DNA of 64,000 bases from Streptomyces clavuligerus (GTDB lineage Bacteria; Actinomycetota; Actinomycetes; Streptomycetales; Streptomycetaceae), in contig NZ_CP027858.1 in assembly GCF_005519465.1 (NCBI RefSeq), positions 2,728,001 to 2,792,000 on the forward strand, in the 5' to 3' direction. The stretch's first letter is position 1, and each line of letters opens with the position of its first letter. Positions 24,875 to 32,646 of this stretch are shown in pieces. The position numbers were made by a program, and so were the translations under genes. The notes beneath the pieces are model-generated. The model saw nothing but the letters and a program-made list of their open reading frames with translations, did not search any database and had not been told where the DNA came from.

Positions 24875-26371
24875 ATGAACACGACCGCGCACGCGCTCTC
24901 CGGCTCCCCCACCCTCTGGGAACTGCTCCGCGGCCGGGCCGCGGCCTCGCCGGAGCGGACCGCGCTCCTCCAGGGGGACCGGGAGCTGACCTTCGCGGAG
25001 CTGCACGACCGGGCCGAACGGGTCGCCGCCGGGCTGCACGGGCGCGGGGTGCGGCCGGGGACGGTGGTGGCCTGGCAGCTCCCCACCCGGATCGAGACCG
25101 TCCTGCTCATGCTCGCCCTCGCCCGGATCGGCGCGATCCAGTCGCCGGTGATCCCGTACTGCCGCGACCGGGAGGTGTCCTTCGCGCTGCGCACCGCGCG
25201 GGCGGAGTTCTTCGCGGTGCCCGGCGCATGGCGGGGGTTCGACCACACCGCGATGGCCCGGCGGATCGGGGCGGCGGGCCTCTTCGAGGCGTACACGGAG
25301 CTGCCGGAGGGCGATCCCGCCACCCTGCCCCCGCCGCCCGCCTCCGGGACCCAGGTCCGCTGGATCTACTGGACCTCCGGCACCACGTCGGACCCCAAGG
25401 GCGTGCTGCACACGGACCGTTCACTGATCGCCGGGGGCACCACCCTCGCGGGCGCCCTGCGGCTCACCCGGGACGACGTGGGCTCGGTCGCCTTCCCGTT
25501 CGCCCACATCGGCGGCGCGGACTATCTGGTGATGCAGCTCCTGCACGGGTTCCCGGTGGTCCTCTTCGAGAGCTTCGCGCTCCCCGGGGCGCTGGCCGAG
25601 TACCGCAGGCACGGGGTGACCATGGCGGGCGGCTCCACCGCCTTCTACACGCTCTTCCTGGCCGAACAGCGCAAGCGGCCCGAGCGCCCGATCCTCCCGG
25701 CCCTCCGGCTGCTCGCGGGCGGCGGCGCGCCCAAGCCGCCGGAGCTGTACCACGCGGTGGTGCGGGAGCTGGGGTGCGAGCTGACCCACGGCTACGGCAT
25801 GACCGAGGTGCCCATGATCACGATGGGCTCCCCCGAGGACACCGCGGAACAGCTCGCCACCACGGAGGGACGCCCGCCGGACGGCATGGAGATCCGGATC
25901 GTGGACGACGAGATCCGGCTCCGCGGGGAGGCCGTCTGCCAGGGGTATCTCGACCCGGCCCACACCGCCGAGGCGTTCGACGAGGAGGGCTTCCTGCGCA
26001 CGGGCGACCTGGGGCGGCTCACCCCGAGCGGCCATCTCGTGCTCACCGGCCGCCGCAAGGACATCATCATCCGCAAGGGCGAGACCATCTCGGCCAAGGA
26101 GATCGAGGACCTGCTGCACACCCACCCCGGGGTGGCCGACTCCGCCGTGATCGGGCTGCCCGACCCCGTCCGGGGCGAACGCGTCTGCGCGGTGGTCGAA
26201 CAGCCCCCGGGCGCGGCGCCGCTGACCCTTCAGGCGGTGGTGTCCCATCTGCGGTCCCAGGGCCTGGCCCCGCACAAACTCCCCGAACAGCTCGAAGTCC
26301 TGGACGAGCTGCCGCGGAACGAGGCCCTGCGCAAGGTGCTGAAGTACCGGCTGCGGGAGCGCTTCGCCTGA
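24875..26371 (+). CDS. AMP-forming acyl-CoA synthetase
   Basis: A 498-residue class I adenylate-forming enzyme. Motifs are YWTSGTTSDPKGVLHT (P-loop), HGYGMTEVP, LRTGDLGRL and the hinge/C-domain TGRRKDIIIRKGE with a late NEALRKVLKY lysine region. It activates a carboxylic acid through an acyl-adenylate. Similarity is closest to cyclohexanecarboxylate- or medium-chain acyl-CoA ligases, but the substrate is not determinable. GGAGG lies nine bases before ATG 24875. It is controlled from the same operator region as the divergent amidohydrolase/dehydrogenase operon, so it probably starts that pathway. Confidence 0.9.
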   Translation: MNTTAHALSGSPTLWELLRGRAAASPERTALLQGDRELTFAELHDRAERVAAGLHGRGVRPGTVVAWQLPTRIETVLLMLALARIGAIQSPVIPYCRDREVSFALRTARAEFFAVPGAWRGFDHTAMARRIGAAGLFEAYTELPEGDPATLPPPPASGTQVRWIYWTSGTTSDPKGVLHTDRSLIAGGTTLAGALRLTRDDVGSVAFPFAHIGGADYLVMQLLHGFPVVLFESFALPGALAEYRRHGVTMAGGSTAFYTLFLAEQRKRPERPILPALRLLAGGGAPKPPELYHAVVRELGCELTHGYGMTEVPMITMGSPEDTAEQLATTEGRPPDGMEIRIVDDEIRLRGEAVCQGYLDPAHTAEAFDEEGFLRTGDLGRLTPSGHLVLTGRRKDIIIRKGETISAKEIEDLLHTHPGVADSAVIGLPDPVRGERVCAVVEQPPGAAPLTLQAVVSHLRSQGLAPHKLPEQLEVLDELPRNEALRKVLKYRLRERFA

Positions 26372-26537
26372 GCGCGGCGGGCCGGGACGCCGCGCGCTCA
26401 CGGGCCGCGTCCACGTCCTCGCCCAGACCCTCGTCCGGCCGCCTGTCCGGGGCTCGTCCGGCGCCTGCCCGGGCCCGTTCAACGCCCGTCCGGGGAGCCG
26501 GGGGTGGAAGAGAGCGCGGCCGATTCTGCACTTGCTG

Positions 26538-26566
26538 TGGACACGCCTACATGGCAGGTCTACTCT
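26538..26566 (+). promoter_or_regulatory. Predicted promoter of LPMO gene
   Basis: TGGACA (26538-26543) and TACTCT (26561-26566) are 17 bases apart. They resemble a housekeeping-type promoter placed about 75 bases before the LPMO start codon, with the DasR-like site just downstream of the -10. Confidence 0.5.
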
Positions 26567-26569
26567 CGG

Positions 26570-26585
26570 ACTTGGTCTAGACCGC
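26570..26585. promoter_or_regulatory. DasR-responsive element (dre)
   Basis: ACTTGGTCTAGACCGC contains the ten-base palindrome GGTCTAGACC, the core of the Streptomyces DasR site (consensus ACTGGTCTAGACCACT). It lies about 55 bases upstream of the LPMO gene and four bases after the predicted -10. DasR represses chitin/N-acetylglucosamine genes, which fits the function of the downstream gene. Confidence 0.75.
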
Positions 26586-26639
26586 AGCTCGTCCGTCCTT
26601 CGAGCCGTCCCCACGGCTCCCCCCACAACGGAGCGAAGC

Positions 26640-27230
26640 ATGCGCAGAAAACTGACCTCTTTACTCATCGGCCTCGGCATCACGGGCACCTCGCTCTTCG
26701 CGATGACCGGCAGCGCCCAGGGCCACGGCTACACCGACTCCCCGGTGACCAGCCGCCAGAAGCTGTGTGCCAACCGCACGGTGGCGAACTGCGGTTCGAT
26801 CGTCTGGGAACCGCAGAGCGTCGAAGGTCTCAAGGGGTTCCCGGCCGCGGGCCCCGCCGACGGCACCATCTGCGCGGGCGGCAACAGCCGCTTCTCCGAA
26901 CTGGACGACCCGCGCGGCGGAGCCTGGCCCGCCACCCGGGTCAGCGGTGGCTCCGCGCAGAACTTCACCTGGCGCTTCACCGCACGCCACTCCACGACCG
27001 ACTTCCGCTACTACATCACCAAGGACGGCTACAACCCCTCCCAGCGGCTGACCCGCGCCGCCCTGGAGTCCCAGCCCTTCCTCGTCGTCCCCTACCGGGG
27101 CCAGCCGCCCGAGAGCCTGAGCCACTCCGGCACCCTTCCCCGTAAGACGGGCAAGCACCTGATCCTCGCCGTCTGGACGATCGCGGACACGGGCAACGCC
27201 TTCTACGCCTGCTCCGACGTCCAGTTCTGA
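26640..27230 (+). CDS. AA10 lytic polysaccharide monooxygenase
   Basis: A 196-residue secreted copper oxygenase. A signal peptide of 28 residues (MRRK, then a hydrophobic core ending GSAQG) is cleaved before His29, giving the mature N-terminal HGY needed for the copper histidine brace. The second copper ligand is His117 in TARHSTTDFRYYITKDG, and an axial Phe lies in the C-terminal NAFYACSDVQF. There is no carbohydrate-binding domain, so this is a small single-domain enzyme, probably chitin-active. CGGAGCG precedes ATG 26640. A DasR-like site and promoter are just upstream and a strong terminator follows, so it is monocistronic. Confidence 0.94.
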   Translation: MRRKLTSLLIGLGITGTSLFAMTGSAQGHGYTDSPVTSRQKLCANRTVANCGSIVWEPQSVEGLKGFPAAGPADGTICAGGNSRFSELDDPRGGAWPATRVSGGSAQNFTWRFTARHSTTDFRYYITKDGYNPSQRLTRAALESQPFLVVPYRGQPPESLSHSGTLPRKTGKHLILAVWTIADTGNAFYACSDVQF

Positions 27231-27252
27231 GCCGCACCCTCCGCCCCCACCC

Positions 27253-27291
27253 GACGGGACCCGCCCACCGCTCGAACGGGCGGGTCCCGTC
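27253..27291. terminator. Strong hairpin terminator after LPMO gene
   Basis: GACGGGACCCGCCC and GGGCGGGTCCCGTC pair perfectly over 14 bases with an 11-base loop, 22 bases after the LPMO stop codon. A second GC-rich hairpin near 27458-27481 probably ends the convergent EF-hand gene. Confidence 0.85.
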
Positions 27292-27487
27292 CGCGTCCGG
27301 ACCCGGTGAGGTCCGCCCCCGCACCGCGGACCCCGCCGGTCAGCGGAGCCGGGCGCGGCACACGTTCGGGTGGACCGCGCGTACCGGGGCCGTTCGGGGC
27401 ATGGGGGCGGGTGGGGGCGTACGAGACTGAGGGGGTGGGCCGGTGTGCGGGGACGGGGCCCCGCCCGGGGCGGGCGGGGCAGGGGGG

Positions 27488-28003
27488 TCAGGGGTGTTCG
27501 GGGGTCACGTAGTAGGACGCGAGCGCCGCGAGTACGTCCTCCTCGCCGATGCGGCCGTCGCCGTCGCGGTCGAGCGCGCGGGCGGCCTCGGCGGCGCGGT
27601 CCTGGGCGACGCCGAGAACCGTGAGGGCGCGGGCCGCCGAGGCCGGGGTGAGGCCCGTGCCGTCGGGATCGGCCACGGCCATGACCGCGTGCAGGAAGGG
27701 ACGGGCGATCCCGGCGAACCGCCCCGGGTTGTCGCGGAGCCGTTTCACCGCGCCGGTGACGAACTCCTGCCGGGACACCCGCTGGTCCCCGTCCACATCG
27801 GCGATGCCCGCCATGCCCTGCCAGAACGCCTCCGCCCCGCTGTACAGGGCCTGGCCCCGCTCGCAGCGGGCGGTGACGGAGAACTCCGCGAGGAGCGCGG
27901 CGGCGGCGCCGCTGAAGTCCTCACGGTCGATGTAGCCATTGCCGTCCTGGTCAAAGGCGGCGAAACGAGACGCGATCGTGCGCTCGTACTCTGCGCTGTC
28001 CAT
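27488..28003 (-). CDS. EF-hand calcium-binding protein
   Basis: A 171-residue calerythrin-like protein with four EF-hand loops: DQDGNGYIDRED (18-29), DVDGDQRVSRQE (about 68-79), DPDGTGLTPASA (about 112-123, degenerate at the last ligand) and DRDGDGRIGEED (about 145-156). It has no signal peptide, so it is a cytosolic calcium sensor or buffer of the type common in streptomycetes. No Shine-Dalgarno sequence is clear before ATG 28003, but the conserved region begins immediately after it. Confidence 0.92.
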   Translation of the reverse strand: MDSAEYERTIASRFAAFDQDGNGYIDREDFSGAAAALLAEFSVTARCERGQALYSGAEAFWQGMAGIADVDGDQRVSRQEFVTGAVKRLRDNPGRFAGIARPFLHAVMAVADPDGTGLTPASAARALTVLGVAQDRAAEAARALDRDGDGRIGEEDVLAALASYYVTPEHP

Positions 28004-28116
28004 GCGGGGAGCGTAAGGCCAGCTGCCGCTTACCCGTGCAAGTACCAGCGAACGAGGGGGAATCGTCCGATAGATCCCCCTGGGGGCGCTCCCCGGGGCA
28101 CCCCCAGGACCGGCGT

Positions 28117-28188
28117 CCGGCTCAGCGTCAGAACCGGTATCGGGCTCAGCGTCGGAACCGGTATCGGGCTCGGCGTCAAAACCGGTAT
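28117..28188. repeat. 24-bp tandem repeat, three copies
   Basis: Three contiguous 24-base units, each ending in accggtat (28117-28140, 28141-28164, 28165-28188), differ at two to four positions. They lie in the 201-base gap between the EF-hand and STAS genes. No function is evident. Confidence 0.75.
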
Positions 28189-28204
28189 CCGGCTTGGTGG
28201 GCCG

Positions 28205-28591
28205 TCACGCCGTCAGCCGCCCCGGCCGCTGCCCCGGCCCCTCCCCGGTGGCCGCCGTGACATCCCCGTACACCTCGAAGAGACGGCGGACACCGAGCGC
28301 GCCGAGGACCCGCCGCACATGCGAGCCGTCCGCCGGGCGCCGCGCGGGCAGGACGAGACGGAGCCGGCCCCCGCAGGAGTTCAGCAGCCGCCGGGCCGCG
28401 ATCAGCACCCCGACCCCGCTGGAGTCGCAGAAGACGACATCCGTCAGGTCGAGCACCACATCGCGGCGGCCCGCCGCCACCGCCGCGTGCACCTGGCGGC
28501 GCACCTCCGGCGAGGACAGCAGATCCAGCTCGCCCCGGATGTGCAGTACGGTCCACGGGCCGTGCCGGGACTCGTTCACCATGAGGGTCAC
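28205..28591 (-). CDS. STAS-domain anti-anti-sigma factor
   Basis: A 128-residue single STAS-domain protein, an anti-sigma-factor antagonist. The phosphorylatable serine region reads VVFCDSSGVGVLIAARRL. GTG 28591 was chosen because GAGGAGGT lies five bases in front of it; an internal ATG at 28582 lacks that. It is divergent from the sigma factor gene at 28914 and may regulate a sigma factor through an HATPase partner, but no such kinase gene is adjacent. Confidence 0.87.
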   Translation of the reverse strand: MTLMVNESRHGPWTVLHIRGELDLLSSPEVRRQVHAAVAAGRRDVVLDLTDVVFCDSSGVGVLIAARRLLNSCGGRLRLVLPARRPADGSHVRRVLGALGVRRLFEVYGDVTAATGEGPGQRPGRLTA

Positions 28592-28913
28592 ACCCGACCT
28601 CCTCGTCGCATTCGTCTCCACCGCGTCCGGCGCTTCCCCGCATCCCATCGCATGCCCGCCGCGGTCTCCTTGAGCCACACAGAGCCCCTTACCATCTCGG
28701 CCTTCCCCGGGGGGCGCACTTGATGCAAAGGGGCGTGCGGAACGGCCGTGCGCATTACATTCACCGGGGAGGGGACACGGGATACGAGGACCACGAGGGA
28801 TACGAGGAAGCGGCAGGGGAGCACCAGGAGTACGGAGACCACGGGATGCACGCCGGCACACGCGGACGCGTCCCGCGGCAGAGGCAGGACGCACCACGAG
28901 GCTTGGGGGCCGG
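28592..28913. other. Divergent promoter region, no gene seen
   Basis: A 322-base region between the STAS gene and the sigma factor gene. The right half is rich in short GA/AC repeats (cacgggatacgagg-like units at about 28775-28810). No convincing coding sequence or defined operator was found. Confidence 0.4.
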
Positions 28914-29501
28914 ATGGCAAAGGACGCAGCGCCGCGCTGGGACCGGAAGATGCAGCAGCGGCTGGCGCGGGGCGAGGCCGCCGCGCTCGGTGAGCTGTAC
29001 GACAGGTTCGCCTCGCTCGTGCACATGCTGGCCCATCGGGTGCTCGACGACGAGGAAGCCGCCGACCAGGTCACCCGTGAGGTGTTCGGCTATGTCTGGG
29101 AGAACCCCGACGCCTACGACCCCAAGCAGGGCTCGATGCGTTCCTGGGTCGCCAAGCTCACCAACAGCCAGGCCGTCCACCGGCTGCGGCAGACCGAGGC
29201 GGCGGCGCTCGCCGACGGCAGCGGCTCGCCGGAGGAGCGGGAAGAGCTGGAGCTGAAGGTCCGCCGGGCGACGGTGGCGGCCCGCGCCGACTACATCGTC
29301 ACCTCGATGCCCGCCCCGCTGCGGGCCGCGCTGGAACTCGCCTACCACCAGCGCAGGGACTACCGCGAGACCGCCCGGGACCTCGGGGTGAGCGAGGACG
29401 AGGCCCGGCGCAGGCTGCGGCTCGGCCTCCAGTTGCTGTCCACCGCGCACGCCAGGCCGCTGGAGGGTTCCTCGCCCCCGGGATACGGGCGGCCGTGGTG
29501 A
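28914..29501 (+). CDS. RNA polymerase sigma factor, ECF-like
   Basis: A 195-residue sigma-70-family protein with region 2 (LGELYDRFASLVHMLAHRVL, DQVTREVFGYVWENP) and region 4 (ALELAYHQRRDYRETARDLGVSEDEARRRL). The region 2 sequence is atypical, as in the sigma-like proteins paired with zinc-finger mycothiol-enzyme proteins. Its TGA overlaps the GTG of the downstream gene (GTGA), so the two are coupled. It most likely directs a small regulon and is held inactive by the downstream zinc-finger protein. Confidence 0.88.
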   Translation: MAKDAAPRWDRKMQQRLARGEAAALGELYDRFASLVHMLAHRVLDDEEAADQVTREVFGYVWENPDAYDPKQGSMRSWVAKLTNSQAVHRLRQTEAAALADGSGSPEEREELELKVRRATVAARADYIVTSMPAPLRAALELAYHQRRDYRETARDLGVSEDEARRRLRLGLQLLSTAHARPLEGSSPPGYGRPW

Positions 29502-30889
29502 ACGGCGTGCCCCACGGCCCCGGGCCGGGCGAGGAGCGGCGGCCCGGTGACGAACGTCCCGACACCGGAACGGGGGCCGGCACCACCGGCCCCGGCGGCG
29601 CCGACAGCACCGGGCGCGCCCGGCCGCGGATACCGGCGCCCCGCACCGCCGCCGACGATCTCGATCCGCAACCACCCCCGGCCACTCCCCCGCCCGCGCA
29701 CCGCGGGCCCGAGTCCGGGACCGTCCCGTCCGAGGCCGATATGCCCGCAGTACCCCCCGTCCCCAGCGCCCGCGGTCCCCACGACGGCGACGACGACACC
29801 CACAGCGTGCTCAAGTCCTTCCTGGGCGCGTGGGCGCTGTCCGCCTGCTCGCCCGAGGAGAGCGCCGCCGTCGAGGCCCATCTCGGCGAGTGCGCTCCCT
29901 GCGCGGACGAGGCGCTGCGGCTGCGGGACGCGGTCGGGCTGCTGCACACCGAACGGGATCTCGACCTCGATCCGCTGCTGCGCTTCCGGGTCCTGGAGAA
30001 CTGCCTCGGCCGCCGCCCCGCCCGCATCCCCGTACCGGACTGGGCCGCTCCGTACGATGCCGAGACGGCCCGGCTGGACGCGCTGCTGCGGGACATAGGC
30101 GAAGCGGAGTGGAACCGCCCGGTGCGGCTGCGCTGGTTCGAGTCGGACGAGCAGGTCTCCCGCACCACCACGGTCGCCGGGGCCATCGGCCATCTGATGA
30201 CCATGGACGGGCTGGTCGCCGGGGCGCTGGGGCTCGATGACCCGCTCGGCCGGGACGCCCCGTGCGCACCGGTGGAACGGACCGAGAAGTTCTGGCGGGG
30301 CGAGAGCTTCCCCGTCGCGAGCGAGGTCCACGACCCCTGGCGGGACCAGAGCCACACGCTGATCCGCACGGTGTCCTTCGCGGGCCGCGAGGTCGCCGAG
30401 CTGTCCATCTCCTACAGCGACTTCTCGCTGCCGCTGCGGGACTCCCTGCTGGACCGCGCCTTCGAGTGCTGGATACACGCCGACGACATCGCGGACGCCG
30501 TGGACTATCCCTATGAGCCGCCCCGGGGCTCCCATCTGCACCGGATGATCGACCTCGCGATGCGGCTGCTGCCCGCCGCGCTCGCCGGACGGCGCCGTTC
30601 CGGGCGGGCGGGACCGGCGAGACACCTGGTGAGCGCCGGATCGCCGGGCCGCTCGCTCCATCTGGAGATCGAGGGCGCGGGCGGCGGCAACTGGTACATC
30701 CCGCTCGACTCACCGGCGGCGCTGGGCTCCCCCGACCACACCGTGGCGCAGGTGGCGCTGGACCGGATCGAGTTCTGCCAGCTCGTCGCCGGGCATGTGC
30801 CGCCCGACGAGGCCGCCGCCGGACAGGACGGGGACCGGCAGGCGATCCGGGACGTGCTCTTCGCCGCCGCGTCGCTCAGCCGGATGTGA
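29498..30889 (+). CDS. Zinc-finger/mycothiol-dependent enzyme fusion, putative anti-sigma
   Basis: A 463-residue protein starting at GTG 29498 within the sigma factor stop; GTG 29495 is one codon earlier. Residues 1-100 are Pro/Gly-rich and disordered. A zf-HC2-type anti-sigma zinc finger follows (AWALSACSPEESAAVEAHL then GECAPCADEAL). The remainder is a DinB/maleylpyruvate-isomerase-like mycothiol enzyme fold (AIGHLMTMDGLVAGALG, ECWIHADDIADAV). The finger and the gene coupling suggest an anti-sigma factor whose C-terminal domain may sense a thiol-linked or small-molecule signal. Confidence 0.85.
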   Translation: MNGVPHGPGPGEERRPGDERPDTGTGAGTTGPGGADSTGRARPRIPAPRTAADDLDPQPPPATPPPAHRGPESGTVPSEADMPAVPPVPSARGPHDGDDDTHSVLKSFLGAWALSACSPEESAAVEAHLGECAPCADEALRLRDAVGLLHTERDLDLDPLLRFRVLENCLGRRPARIPVPDWAAPYDAETARLDALLRDIGEAEWNRPVRLRWFESDEQVSRTTTVAGAIGHLMTMDGLVAGALGLDDPLGRDAPCAPVERTEKFWRGESFPVASEVHDPWRDQSHTLIRTVSFAGREVAELSISYSDFSLPLRDSLLDRAFECWIHADDIADAVDYPYEPPRGSHLHRMIDLAMRLLPAALAGRRRSGRAGPARHLVSAGSPGRSLHLEIEGAGGGNWYIPLDSPAALGSPDHTVAQVALDRIEFCQLVAGHVPPDEAAAGQDGDRQAIRDVLFAAASLSRM

Positions 30890-30972
30890 CGCGCGGAGAA
30901 CGGCCCGCGGCGACGACACGCGACGGCACGAGGCGCCACGCAGCGCCATGAGGAAGAAGAGCGGGAAGAGGG

Positions 30973-31010
30973 GACGGGTGGCGGGGGCCCGCACGCCCCC
31001 GCCACCCGTC
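30973..31010. terminator. Bidirectional terminator hairpin
   Basis: GACGGGTGGCGGGGGC and GCCCCCGCCACCCGTC form a perfect 16-base stem with a six-base loop. It lies between the convergent zinc-finger gene (ends 30889) and purU (ends 31051), and is one of the strongest hairpins in the window. Confidence 0.88.
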
Positions 31011-31050
31011 GGCCGGACCGGGCGGCCGCCCGTCGGCCCGCGGAGCCGTG

Positions 31051-31902
31051 TCAGTCGAAGACGACCGTACGGCGTCCGTTGAGCAGAATCCGGTGCTCGG
31101 CGTGCCACTTCACCGCCCGTGCCAGCGCCTGGCACTCCACATCGCGGCCCACCGCCACGAGCTGTTCCGGGGAGAGCCCGTGCCCCACCCGCTCGACCTC
31201 CTGCTCGATGATCGGGCCCTCGTCGAGGTCGGCCGTCACATAGTGCGCGGTCGCGCCGATCAGTTTCACACCCCGGGCGTGCGCCTGGTGGTAGGGCCGC
31301 GCGCCCTTGAAGCTCGGCAGGAAGGAGTGGTGGATATTGATGATCCGCCCGCTCAGCTCCTTGCAGAGGTCGTCCGACAGCACCTGCATATAGCGGGCGA
31401 GCACCACCAGCTCCACGTTCTCCGCGCGCACCAGCTCCAGGAGGCGCGCCTCCGCCTCCGGCTTGTTCTCCTTGGTGACCGGGATGTGGTGGAACGGGAT
31501 GTGGTACGAGCCGGCCAGCTCCTCGAACTCCCGGTGGTTGGAGACCACGGCGGCGATCTCCACCGGCAGTGCGCCGATCCGGGCGCGGAAGAGCAGGTCA
31601 TTGAGGCAGTGACCGAACTTGCTGACCATGAGCACGATGCGCATCGGCTCGTCCGCGCGGTTGATCCGCCAGTCCATCTGGAAGGCGTCGCCGACGGCGG
31701 CGAAGCTGGCCCGCAGCTTCTCCAGGGTCACCGGCTCCTCGGCCGAGAACTGGACCCGCATGAAGAACAGACCTGTGTCCTGGTCCCCGAACTGCTTGCT
31801 GTCCTCGATATTGCATCCCGTGATGAAGAGGTAGCTGGACACCGCGTGCACGATGCCCTGCTTGTCGGGGCAGGAGAGCGTCAGGACGTACTGGTCGGTC
31901 AT
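31051..31902 (-). CDS. purU: Formyltetrahydrofolate deformylase
   Basis: A 283-residue enzyme that hydrolyses 10-formyl-THF to formate and THF, which balances one-carbon pools and feeds formate to purine synthesis. An N-terminal ACT domain (about 5-80, LTLSCPDKQGIVHAVSSYLF) precedes the formyltransferase-fold domain. Active-site segments are INIHHSFLPSFKGARPY and GATAHYVTADLDEGPII. The start ATG 31902 was chosen over an upstream in-frame codon because the conserved ACT domain begins at once after it. It lies 73 bases after the SCO4402-family gene on the same strand. Confidence 0.95.
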   Translation of the reverse strand: MTDQYVLTLSCPDKQGIVHAVSSYLFITGCNIEDSKQFGDQDTGLFFMRVQFSAEEPVTLEKLRASFAAVGDAFQMDWRINRADEPMRIVLMVSKFGHCLNDLLFRARIGALPVEIAAVVSNHREFEELAGSYHIPFHHIPVTKENKPEAEARLLELVRAENVELVVLARYMQVLSDDLCKELSGRIINIHHSFLPSFKGARPYHQAHARGVKLIGATAHYVTADLDEGPIIEQEVERVGHGLSPEQLVAVGRDVECQALARAVKWHAEHRILLNGRRTVVFD

Positions 31903-31975
31903 CCCCGTAGGGTGCCACACCGGTGGCGCCGGGGGCGGAACGCGTCCGCCCACCGGACCGGCCGGGGGACGGGTG

Positions 31976-32503
31976 TCAACCGGAACGTGTCATGATCCGC
32001 AGCACATCGAGGGAGCGGGGCGGGGTCTCCGGGTCCTCGCCGTCGTTGGCCGCCAGCCGGGCATGGGCGTCCCGGCAGGCGCGCACCGCCTCCGGCCAGG
32101 CGTGGTGGGCCATGAACTCCGACACGGGGGCGTCCGCGCCCACCTGGTGCATGATCCGCAGCACCCGCAGCACCGCCACATCCACCAGCGCCGCCTCGTT
32201 CGAGTCACGGAAGACCGTGCCGACGTACTTCTCGGCGGACCAGTTGTCCAGCCAGGTGTCCTCCACCAGGCGGTAGACGGCGTCGGTCACATCCCCGTAC
32301 CCCTCCACCCCGGGGAGCCAGGTCTCCTGGTGGAAGACGGGGTCCGAGAGCATGTGCAGCGCGGAGCGCACCTGCGCGCGCCAGCGCCACCAGGGCATGT
32401 CATTGAGCGGCATACCGCCCATGGTGGAGGAGCGACGGCCGCGACGGGAAGAGGGACCGGGTCCTTGCTGCTGCTGCACGCCCTCGATCGTACGTTCCGC
32501 CAC
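31976..32503 (-). CDS. SCO4402 family protein
   Basis: A 175-residue cytosolic protein of unknown function, conserved in streptomycetes next to purU. The core starts at MPLNDMPWWRWRAQVRSAL and is helical. The N-terminal 30 residues are polar with a QQQQ run. GTG 32503 has GGAG at the right distance, whereas the internal ATG 32422 has none, so the longer form is preferred. It is probably co-transcribed with purU and is divergent from the lipoprotein gene. Confidence 0.8.
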   Translation of the reverse strand: MAERTIEGVQQQQGPGPSSRRGRRSSTMGGMPLNDMPWWRWRAQVRSALHMLSDPVFHQETWLPGVEGYGDVTDAVYRLVEDTWLDNWSAEKYVGTVFRDSNEAALVDVAVLRVLRIMHQVGADAPVSEFMAHHAWPEAVRACRDAHARLAANDGEDPETPPRSLDVLRIMTRSG

Positions 32504-32646
32504 CGACACTCCGGACAGGGCGGTCCAGAACCGGCGTCGCGGACCGTACGGAACGGGGGGCGGGCTCCCGCAATTCACCTGCCCGACACTCCTCGTTGGA
32601 GAACGCACACTCCCCCGTTACCCGGGTAGCGGAAATGTGAGGGCCC

